DNA from: Caecitellus pseudoparvulus
Taxonomy: Eukaryota > Bigyra: Bicosoecida
DNA length: 59,292 bases
Direction: 5' to 3'
Assembly (NCBI GenBank): GCA_965644315.1
Contig: CBFFRQ010000005.1
Span: forward strand, 1 to 59,292
Positions 10,998 through 20,600 of the stretch are shown here, in pieces. Every line of letters starts with the position of its first letter. The stretch's first letter is position 1. The notes below the pieces were generated by a model that was not told the origin of the DNA, did not search any database, and saw nothing but the letters and a program-made list of their open reading frames with translations. The position numbers and the translations under genes were made by a program.

Positions 10998-11640
10998 AAA
11001 GAGCTCCAGTGAAAATCCTGTGACGGGGCGCGCGGAATTTGGCAGGGTGAACACGCGGGCGCGCGGGGAAACGTCGCAGGCGGGGCGCACCGGTCCTCAG
11101 GGCCTTGATTGATGAATCAGCTGGATGTTCTGTGAAGAGGGGGAGGTGTTCTTGGTGTTCTTGGTCGCGGGGGGCGTTGTTCCGGCGGTGCGCGCTGCTA
11201 CCACCTGCGTGGTGCAGTGCAACACCGTCGTGAAACGCCACCCCGAAGGCGGCCACTGCGGCTCAGGGCAGCGCGCAGTGGCCCCAGGCACGTGTGCAGT
11301 GCCTGGCGAGGGCCAGGAGATGCGGGGGGTTTCTGAATTATGAAGCGAAGTGTGGACTGGGACGAAGTAGGAGTGGGCCCGGCCCTCTCTGGCTCAGCCG
11401 ACTGAGCCGAGAGGGCGCGGGCGGGGCAGTTCGACACGTATGGGCGGGCGCGGGCGCGCCCTAGCAAGCGGCGGCTCATACAACGGACGTATGTCCGTGA
11501 TGGCTGCAGACCCACGAGAGTGGGAGCCGCTGTGGCGCTCCTGCTGTGCCTAGTGCACAGCAGCGTGCGCCACACGTGACGCCCAAGCTGTACCACGTGC
11601 AAGCGTGAAGGCAAGTTGCAATGCATTGAATTGGCTAACC
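10998..11640 (+). mobile_element. 5'-truncated LINE 3'-UTR fragment
   Basis: There is no credible coding sequence. The last 190 bases carry the family 3' block (CCCTAGCAAGCGGCGG at about 11459, hairpin 11483-11498, GAGCCGCTGTGGCGC, GACGCCCAAGCTGTACC, GCAATGCATTGAATTGGCTAACC). The first 450 bases may be 3' UTR of the same subtype or older subtelomeric filler; nothing else is recognisable. Confidence 0.6.
11483..11498 (+). promoter_or_regulatory. Conserved 3' UTR hairpin of LINE fragment
   Basis: ACGGAC-GTAT-GTCCGT is a perfect 6-bp palindromic stem with a four-base loop, the third member of the hairpin set at 7725 and 10419. Confidence 0.5.
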
Positions 11641-11740
11641 CTGCTGTGCCTAGTGCACAGCAGCGTGCGCCACACGTGACGCCCAAGCTGTACCACGTGC
11701 AAGCGTGAAGGCAAGTTGCAATGCATTGAATTGGCTAACC
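11541..11740 (+). repeat. Exact tandem duplication of a 100-bp LINE 3' end
   Basis: 11541-11640 and 11641-11740 are identical over 100 bases. Each starts CTGCTGTGCCTAGTGCACAG, which folds as GCTGTGC-CTAGT-GCACAGC (7-bp stem), and ends ATGCATTGAATTGGCTAACC. The second copy continues with one more telomeric unit (CTAACCC) before the next fragment. Either two identical truncated insertions or a slippage duplication would give this. Confidence 0.9.
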
Positions 11741-11751
11741 CTAACCCTGCA

Positions 11752-11843
11752 GAGGTGCATTGTGGGGCGCCCGTGTGACGCTCAAGCTGTACGGTGCCAA
11801 GCTGTGCCGAGGTGAAATGCATTGTGAGTTGCTAACCCTAACC
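11752..11843 (+). mobile_element. About 90-bp 3'-end fragment of element A subtype
   Basis: TGCAGAGGTGCATTGTGG... to GAGTTGCTAACCCTAACC matches 7791-7879 of element A essentially base for base and ends in one extra telomeric unit. It is joined directly to the truncated RT of element C, so it is a separate 5'-truncated insertion. Confidence 0.75.
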
Positions 11844-14273
11844 GTCTGCATCGACACGGAACACGGCATGACCGAGGCCATTCACGCGACCAGTGGCGTA
11901 GCGCAAGGAAGCGTCCTCTCGCCCCTCCTATTCAAGATCGCGGTCGACCTGGTGTCCCGTGCGCTCTCCTTGAACCACATTCCCGGGGAGGGAACGGGGG
12001 AAAAACCGACACTGGGGGTCAAGCTACTGCATTCAAAGGGGGACCCAGTCCACACTGGACCCCGATTCAGCCATGCGCTGTACGCAGACGACCTGGGACT
12101 CGTCGTAGACAGCGCGGACGCCGTGATCCGTGCGATCACCATCGTCAGGCGGGTCGGGGCGCTGCTTGGGCTCAGAGTCAACGCCTCCAAGTCGGCCATC
12201 CTGATCATGCGACCAACACCACGACTTGCGTATCGCATGAGCCGACTCCATGTGCAGATAGTCAGCGCCAAGAAACGCCTTGCTGCGGAGTCACAGGCGC
12301 TAACAGTCGACGGAAAGCGGATCCCTCTCGTGGACGAATACGAGTACTTAGGAACACCGCTGCAAGCCAAGCTGTTCATACAGCATAAAGTAGCTCGTCG
12401 ACATGCTGCAACCACCTTGAGCATGGCTGGGCACTCTTCTGTGGCGATCTCTGCGGCCGAATGGCTCGCCCCGTCGGCAGCGCACCGCCTTTTGAGGACC
12501 TCAGTGGTCGCAGCAGCCGACTACACGCTGGCCATCACCGGCAAGCACTCGCTCATGCCCGACCGCATGTGCGACAATGCCGTTGGCAGTGTTCTGGACA
12601 AATCCGTGTTCGGTTTTCAGCTCCATCCGATGCGCGTCCAACACGGCGCGGTCCTTGCAGCGGCTGGTATTCCTCTGACGCACATGCGCACGATGCGGAG
12701 TCGCATTGGTTTCATAGTCCGCACACTCAAGCAGGCTGTGGTGGATTCGCCTGCTTTCAGAATCCTGATGGTGAGCGTGTGGCAGGGCCGAACGATGGTC
12801 GCGGACGTCCCGGACGAGAGGGTCCCTTCGGCCCTACTTTTGGAAGACGTAGCGGCATCAAAGCACACCTTTTACGGTACAGGCACTCCGTGGGCGGTCA
12901 GACCCCTACTTGAGTTGCGCCTGTTGGGGTACCACGAAGGTGTGTTCGGCGTTCTGGCCATGGCCGCGAGGTGGCACGATTTGAGCGGAAATCGGGACAC
13001 CACGGCCCTACACGAGGAGATGCGATCTCTCCAAAAGGCCTTAAAGCTGCCCATGAACACGGCCCAAAACGGCCCGAAGTTGTTCGTCGCAACAAGTGTT
13101 CCTGTGGCCTCTGCGAGGTTCGACAGGTCGGTTGACTTCCCGGCCACTTTCACGTTGAGGCAGCGTTTGGACCTCCTGGAGTCGTACTTGTTCATTGCAC
13201 GAACGCAAAGAACAGACATGTACCGGGAGACCATGTTCCTACCTGCTGAGTACCCGGGCCACTCACCTCGGGGAGAAATAGGCGACAAAAGAGTGAATCC
13301 GACGCTCTCGCCGAGGTCTCACCATTTGGACATCCGAGCGCGAACACACGCGGAACTGCATCCGATTCCGAGTGTTCCCTGTAGTGCTTGGACCGCCTGT
13401 CATCCTGACAGAAGTTGGTTGCCGAAGGTGTTCATGCTGCAGACACAGCAGCTCCTGCATCCGGGTGCACTCCTGACGCCGTATATCGCATGTCCTCTGT
13501 GTTTGGACCCCGAAATACGCGATGCGGAGTTCATTTTAGACCACATTCTGCTGGACTGCCCCTCAGTGTCTCTAGAACGTCTAGCGTTCTTCCGAGAGGC
13601 TGAGCAGAACATGCAGGACTGTGACGAAGCGGCAAAGTCAACCACTGTGCCGAGGCGGCCGACGGCCGAGGCCCTCCGGCACCCACCCCTGAGATACGTC
13701 ACCATTCCAGAAAGCCTGCACACAGCGGTGCAGGCTGGCTGTCAACTGGACACTGGAACACGTATCTCATGCCAGAACACCCGGGCGTTGCTGAAGCGGC
13801 TCGCCTTGTGTGGTCAGTGGCCCACGGGAGCACCCGAGTGTGCGGACTGGGATCACGCAACTTGTGCTGCCCTCACGGCGCCACACATGGAACGGTTGCG
13901 TGTTCCAGTCCGAAACTCGACCCATCTACTGGACCAAGACCCAGTGAAAGCCGCTGAAGCACTGGAGGCATTTGCTGGGCCCTTGCGGCAAAAGTTGCTC
14001 CCGAATTCTGGGGGTGCCGCTGACGGCAAAAGTTTCTACTGGCCCCACGAGGTGGTCGCCGCACCTCCCGGATGGATGAAAGCCCTGAAAACCTGCATCC
14101 GGTACTGTGGGGCCGTGTTTGATCACGTGGTAGAAGCCCAACTTCAGGGTGCAGGCGTGGAACGCGGGCAGCCCGCCGCGGACCTCGCGCGGCGAGCCCG
14201 CTACACGGCCGCCACGCCAAGCCACCTCGCTCCCGGGCGAGGTGGCGTGGCAGAGGAGCAAGAAAGTGAGTGA
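11844..14273 (+). CDS. Reverse transcriptase C-terminal part of LINE C (partial)
   Basis: About 809 open codons with no stop. RT motifs present: GVAQGSVLSPLLFKIAVDL (residues about 20-40), HALYADDLGLV with the catalytic YADD (about 75-85), and DEYEYLGTPL (about 168-177). A long thumb/connection region is followed by a Cys-x2-Cys...His-x4-Cys knuckle (CPLCLDPE...LDHILLDC) about two-thirds along. The RT N-terminus, including the first catalytic Asp motif, and any endonuclease are missing, so it is inactive alone. The lack of stop codons suggests recent insertion. The ORF is accidentally open upstream to 11760 through the preceding fragment; that part is not real protein. Confidence 0.85.
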   Translation, partial: VCIDTEHGMTEAIHATSGVAQGSVLSPLLFKIAVDLVSRALSLNHIPGEGTGEKPTLGVKLLHSKGDPVHTGPRFSHALYADDLGLVVDSADAVIRAITIVRRVGALLGLRVNASKSAILIMRPTPRLAYRMSRLHVQIVSAKKRLAAESQALTVDGKRIPLVDEYEYLGTPLQAKLFIQHKVARRHAATTLSMAGHSSVAISAAEWLAPSAAHRLLRTSVVAAADYTLAITGKHSLMPDRMCDNAVGSVLDKSVFGFQLHPMRVQHGAVLAAAGIPLTHMRTMRSRIGFIVRTLKQAVVDSPAFRILMVSVWQGRTMVADVPDERVPSALLLEDVAASKHTFYGTGTPWAVRPLLELRLLGYHEGVFGVLAMAARWHDLSGNRDTTALHEEMRSLQKALKLPMNTAQNGPKLFVATSVPVASARFDRSVDFPATFTLRQRLDLLESYLFIARTQRTDMYRETMFLPAEYPGHSPRGEIGDKRVNPTLSPRSHHLDIRARTHAELHPIPSVPCSAWTACHPDRSWLPKVFMLQTQQLLHPGALLTPYIACPLCLDPEIRDAEFILDHILLDCPSVSLERLAFFREAEQNMQDCDEAAKSTTVPRRPTAEALRHPPLRYVTIPESLHTAVQAGCQLDTGTRISCQNTRALLKRLALCGQWPTGAPECADWDHATCAALTAPHMERLRVPVRNSTHLLDQDPVKAAEALEAFAGPLRQKLLPNSGGAADGKSFYWPHEVVAAPPGWMKALKTCIRYCGAVFDHVVEAQLQGAGVERGQPAADLARRARYTAATPSHLAPGRGGVAEEQESE

Positions 14274-14649
14274 TAAAAGCTTGCTTTGGGTTGATAGTGC
14301 ATTTCAAGATGTTATTCTGAAGTTCCCGGTGTCGTAACGCGCGGCGGGGTCGTTTTGGGTCGCGGGGTGGCGAGGTGTGCGCGGGGTCGCCGCGGCGCTC
14401 CCAACACGCCAAGGCCGAAACCCGCGCCCAACTCGCCCAACAGGCGCCGAACGCCTGAAGGACGACGAAGAACATTAAAGTACCATGTTTTGAAAAGAAC
14501 AAGCTTACTTCACATGGTGACTCACCATGCTCTGTGCAAGATATGTGTACTGAGCAAGCGAGCGCCGCAGCCCGCTTCTTTCGAGGAGCAAGTGTGAGGT
14601 GAGTGTGGTTGAAAACAAGAGGTTGCAATGCATTGAACTTCCTAAGCTA
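14274..14649 (+). other. 3' region of LINE C
   Basis: No gene seen. It ends with TTGCAATGCATTGAAC, the conserved LINE terminal motif, and a second CAATGCATT at 14650-14658 overlaps the stop codon of the opposite-strand gene. Confidence 0.5.
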
Positions 14650-14656
14650 CAATGCA

Positions 14657-17600
14657 TTATTCTTTACCTTCCAAGCCTTCTTTGCGCATACTCTGCGCTC
14701 GAGCAGAGCGTGTGGTACTACCTTTTTGTTTCCTGGAGTGGTTGACAGGGGGCATTCTTTCGCAAGGGTGCTGTGGCAACCCTTCAGATGAATCCACAAT
14801 ACTCTTCCGTGCCATCCGAGATCGAGTACCAATGAGGATGTCACTTCTCTGCGGTGCTGAAGTAATCCTCATTGATGAGCGCTTTGCCGAGTTCACCATG
14901 CTTTTCCAAGCGCGAGGAGCTTCTCTTGTTTCACCGTCTCTACCTGGACAACTGGAGCTGAGTTTGCCGCTCACCTGCCCATTGATTGCACTTGACTGAC
15001 GAATCTGTGTTTGTTCAAGGGATTGAGAGCTTTCTGAGCGACGCCAGGCCGCGAAACCAAAGCTGTGCGATCTGGAAAACGATGCACTTCGTACTGCCTT
15101 CAGCCGGGTAGTCATCACAGACTTCGCTACAGCTACTTTTTCTGCGTTTTCTGATATCCAAAACTGAACTAAAAGTACCATGCATGTCCCGACAAAGAAA
15201 AGGTTAGTTGACCACATCACTGCTGTCACAGCCACACTGACACGCGATCCAGCCCTATCTGCAAGCGAAACTGAACTCTGGTTTGCAACCAACAACAAGC
15301 CAAGAAGAAGCGTCAAGACAACAAGCCAGAGGCTCGCAGATGCTAAGCTATTCAACAGCTTTGTGTGATATGGCCGTGTACTCAGCTGTAAAGTCAGGGC
15401 TGCGAGAGCAACTATTGCTCCTGTGGTTGCTTGCGAAGCGATACCTGCTGGCTGAAGCACAACCGAAACGAACGCAAGCAGAACTTTCTGTCCTTGAACC
15501 ACAGACTCCCATATTGGTATGTCACTTCGGTAGTCTGTGTACGCGAAACCAAGGGTGCGCCTCGCTGCAACATGTGCAGGATGCTTTTTGTTCACCAGAA
15601 CACTTCTTGCACCAGCCAGAAGTGCCGCCCCAAAAGCCGGAATACCAATAGCATACCCAATAAACCCTGGAATGCCGACACCGAACTGCAGTCGCTGAAC
15701 TGCCGGGTCATCACAGCTGACGCTGATATCTCCTGCGAGGACGCTTCGCCCCGCGATGGTGGCGCACGTCATCATATCCAAAGATGCACGAGTCATGGAC
15801 AAGTGAAGCATAAACCCTGAGGTAAGAAGTGCGACAACCAACTGGCTCGTGTGCTTGTGCTGGACAGCCTTGAGCGTTGCTCTTTCAAGGAATCCTCTGC
15901 AACCATTCCTTGTCGATCGAAATCTTGCTGCTGATAGTTGTGACCCTTCACGCAGTGGGTTTGTCGTTGTGCGCAAATCTTCACTCTGTTCACTTACGTT
16001 GGCACTTAGCCCTGTCTTGCGCATGAAACGCACAAGGGGAATAACAAGCAAGAAAGTCACCACAAGTCCAAGCGCAATGACAACTGGGATAAGAAGCATG
16101 TAAGCTCGTGATAACAGAAAGCGAGAGGTTGTCCCATCAGAAAAGTCTTGCGGGGGCAGTAGGCAGTCAGTTGAAATTGCCTCGCTGCCAGCAGACATGA
16201 GAAAGTCTGCTGACACAAACAACCCACTCAGTTCTGAAGGCCAGACAAAAGGAAAGCTAGAAGCAATACTCAGAAATTGTGCATGGCCCAGTAGTAGCTT
16301 GAGAACCGTCAGATTTACTTGACTCTTGTGGGCTGCCGCATTCAGAGTGCTCCATATCAGCCCAGAAAGCATTGCAGTTCCAACGATACCGATTCCAACG
16401 AGAGCGGAAACTTGGGCAGCCGCAGTTCCACAGGCTGTGCAGACTGTACCTCCTCTGCTCCCAGTATTTACCCAGCCATTTGCACACGTTGCGCAAAGTG
16501 GGCCTGTGTAGCCTGTGGCACACCCGAGAACTGTCGCGTTCCCAACCGGAGATCCGAAGGGCTCCCCAGTAGATGCGTGGCGATTCATCCAGTCGCTGAG
16601 GGCACTTGCTGCAGTACATGCTGGTGACGGCGTTGAGTTCGCATAAACAAAGCAGGCCTTGTGTCCCATGCTGGCCATTCCGGGAAGCACTTGTCTTGCA
16701 ACTACGCTGTGCAAAGGTGTGGGTGGCATGCTTCGCGGACACGCAAGGATACCACCAGGGCAAGGCAGGTAAATGGGGATGTCTTCTTCCAAGCCACCCA
16801 CTGCAGATGATGGGGGAACACGATAGTGCCCACCTTGTGGCACCACGGCCTCATAAGGAGCTCCGTTGCACTGCGCGTTTGGTGGGCAAGTGCGGCAAAG
16901 AACGCGCTGGGTTGCAGAAAGCACAGCTCCTCGGTCAACGGGTTCCCCCCCAAGAAGCGGCAGCAGCAGAGGCTGGGTTGCCAAGTACTGCGTCGGTCGA
17001 CAACGTGGAAGAATCGGACCCGCAGGCACACTTGGATTTCCAACAGTGCTTCCACCTTTCGCTTGCTCAGATGTTCCTGTGGCAGCTGCCACTGCCACCC
17101 AAACAGGGCCTGCTGGAATCGCAACACGCGCTTGCAGTAGCTCTGCTTGGTGCTCTCTATGCAGTTGCTCTGCGCTTGTGTACAACTTAGATCCCAGTCC
17201 CCAGGCAGCCTCCACGGCGAGGGAGGGAGTCAGCACAAAGCAGGGCAGCGATGAGTTGGTTGAAACTTCCTCCGCTGCGCTTGCTTCTATGAACACTGCC
17301 CCAGGATGGGACAGTGCCTCGAACGCATTCATATCAGCGGATAGAGGGTTGGAGCTGACGACAATCCACCAGCCCCCAATACCATACAACCTTGACGCGG
17401 CATCTGCTTGCCAGCTCCAGCGCACATAACCAAACCCAGGGTCCACGTCCGGGTCTGAGCGCAGCAAACATGCACCAATGGGTGACGTTTTGGATGCCTC
17501 GGGCGATTGTTCATACTTAAAAGAAGCCACGCTCGTTGAAACAAACCCTGATGTCATGTAAAGAGTGAATGCAAACGGTTCTGGCAAATTGGACAGAATG

Positions 17601-20600
17601 GGAAGTGGAATTCTGCCCGTGCGACTAGTATCCTGCACATCCGGAAAGGGTACCACAACTTGAAGTTGGCTTGCTGTCAGCTGTGCGAACGCTGGGCACT
17701 CGAAAATGTCAAGCATCACTCTTGCCACATCACCATCCTGAGCTCCTAAGTTACTTCCTTCAAGGATTACGATGCTCCCAGGCATGCCACGCATGGGTCC
17801 CAGTGGTGCTAACACAGGTGGTCCCATGACGACTAGAGATGCTGTGTTTCGCACACGAATGTTGTAAGTACCTGCCAACGTTGGAATAGTCATGTTGATT
17901 GTCCCAGCACTTCCCGCCGCGGACGGATTCAATGCCGCTTTGTCCACGTTGACCAAGAGTAGGGACCCGTCTTGAGTATTGGGAACCACTTGGGATGCTG
18001 GAATTGATTGCCCTGCCAGTGTCACACTTGGCACAACTTCAGAAAGTAGAATGCCTGAGACTGTAAAATTGGCAAACCGACCAGCTGAGTGAAGTCTATT
18101 GTGTTGGAGAACGGTGTCAGGTGAAAAGCTCTGCACGCTGGGCTCTTGGAATGTCACCGCAGAAGTTCGAACAGCTTCAAGCCCAAACGCTGTTTGTACC
18201 CGCACAGTGGCCGCACCTGCACCACTCAGTGTTGCTGCAGTAGCTGGGGGTGCAAGGCAGGAGAGCACGCCAGACAGCCTATCCATCACAAGGCTCATGC
18301 AAGGAGCATTCCCCACAGTAATACTCACCACGTCCTCTTCGGTGAGACCGAGATCATCACCAAACACTTCGATCCTGGTGTTGCCGAGAATGCTCAAAGT
18401 TGGTGGAGAAATACGGCTGATAGTCGGACGTGCGGCGGCTCGGATAGAAACTGTGGACGTTACGGTGAGAGTTGAGGATTCTCCCGCAGCGGCGCGAAAT
18501 ACACTGAGCTGGGCCTGCAAAGGAGTTGGCACAGAAGCTAGTGCCCGACTAGCAGTGCAGTGAAACTTGCCCTCTTCAACCCGTCGAATTGTGCACGGGA
18601 TGGAGTCCATACCATTCACAAGGAATACATCAGCCGCTGCTGAGCCAAAGTTCTCTCCAGAAAGAGTAATTTCCAATCTTGAGCTGCTGTTAGACATTGC
18701 ACCCATAAACCGGGCAGGAAGGACAGACAATATTCGTGGCTGACGAAAGGCCGCCACAATAGATCGCTGGACAGTCACGTTGCCCAGACGCGCAAAGTGT
18801 AGCATGCCTACAATTCCAACGGAAGGAAGAACTGTGCACGTAAGAATCTCAGGGCTCTGGATGCGAACATTCAGGCAGGGAAGCTCGTCAAGAAACACTG
18901 TGCAGCCAGGTGTGCCAGCAACCGCCAGGTCTGTCCCCGTGATCGTCACATTTGTGGCGAACCCCGGACTGAACAAAGATGGGACTATTTCCTTTAGTTT
19001 TGGCAACTGTACCACACGAAGCAAATGGAGAAAATTGGCCACTACAGCCAGGTCTGGAGATTGTGTCACCCGGCGAACACTAAAGCTGATCGCTGGAGCA
19101 GCCGGCAAAGAGCTTGCAGGAACGCTGCACGTGACTGTTGTATTCCCAACAGCCACCACAAGACAATCTTCACCCTCAACAAGCACTGAGACAGTGAACG
19201 CTGACGAGCCACCAAACCCACCTCCAAATAGCTGCAGCAATATAGCACTGTTGTCTGCCACCCTGTTGATTGCGGGCGGCGACACATATGTTAACACTGG
19301 CATAGCATACCGTAGCAATGGCGTTAAACTCTCAGAGCCCAAGTTTCCTTGCAATCCTGTCCTGCGTCGCACAGACACGCGAAACATAGCCCCAGCTCCA
19401 GGTGGCATAAGACACCGCAATGACTGCGTTGTGTCAACAACTACTGCTAAACACTGGACATCATCGAAAAACACCTCAACGTTTGCTTCCCCAGGAGCGC
19501 CAAAGTTTTCACCTTGAAGTGACACGAAGCCACCTTCGTGCGGAAGAATGGAAGGGCTGACCACGGCGGGCACTGGCGCATCAATCACTGACAATCCATA
19601 AAAAGAAGAGGATCGAACACTACCTGTGGAGACGACGACACTGGCACTGCTGCCTTGTATACTCACTAACGAGAGTGAACATTCAATGAACTCAGTTGGC
19701 TGAGATACCACGCGCAAGATCGCGCACGGTTGCACACTTTCTCCGAAGACAAACTCCACCGCAATTTGACTTGGGTCACCGTCAGCAGCAATGCTGGTCC
19801 CCGTAATGTTAACCAGAATGCTTCTCGCACAACTGTTGCACGAGGCATTGACTCGGGAAAAGAGGGAGGGAGACACAGATGTGACAACTGGCACAAACGT
19901 AAAGTTTGCCTCGCTGAAGCTTTGAAGACCACCGTCAAGATGAACTACAACGGGCAAATCTGATCCGTATCCTACACCAATCGTGCAGGACACGGAAGTC
20001 ACAGAAAACCTTTGCGGATATTCACAGAAGAACTGACCCAGAGAAATCGCAGATACCTGTTCGGAAAATGAAGCACCCACTAGGCCAAGGTGGGAAGCCG
20101 TCACAATCAATGTCGAGCCAGCAGTTGCAATACTGGGGAGTGCACTTGACACTACTGGCTCAGCATCGACCCACACTTTATGTGCCACTGTGTGTCCTCC
20201 CACAGAGATGTTCACGAACCTCGTGCCACCACCTTGAGGTGCCTGCAGTTGGACCCGCGGGAGACCCTGGCACTCGATTTCGGTCGGACCTCGCCATACA
20301 ATGTAAGCGGGTGCGGAACAATTTGCACCTGCTACCATCAGCGTGGCGTTTGACGCGAAGAAAAGGTCCTCACTTGGCGCAAGGTTTGCACCGACCAGCC
20401 TGACGTTCACAGACTGTTCGAAGGTCGGCGATGACCTTGCAGAGATCAACGGCTGCGGAAGAACAGCAGCAACAACAGGTAGGGCATAGCTCACAGCAAC
20501 TGGACTTAATACATCCGAAGCGACACCATGCATAACGACTGAGACTCTGAGGGATGCCCCGAAGCCTGGGAGCGTGGTGCAGGCAACCCCACTATCGTCT

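Larger units (their letters stand above)
11844..14649 (+). mobile_element. LINE copy C, 5'-truncated within the reverse transcriptase
   Basis: It starts abruptly in the RT palm region after a telomeric dinucleotide unit and carries an uninterrupted ORF2 C-terminus (to 14273). About 370 bases of 3' sequence follow, ending near GCAATGCATTGAACTTCCTAAGC. Its 3' end lacks the CTAGCAAG/hairpin block and telomeric tail of the other copies, so it is a different subfamily or has lost its tail. Its right boundary is within about 10 bases of the stop codon of the giant gene on the other strand. Confidence 0.8.

Noticed and set aside
10812-11090. 92-codon minus-strand ORF of alternating Gly-Leu
   Set aside because: Translation of telomeric repeats; not a gene.
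11760-11843. N-terminal extension of the LINE C ORF
   Set aside because: It reads through a separate 3'-UTR fragment and telomeric unit; the open frame is accidental.
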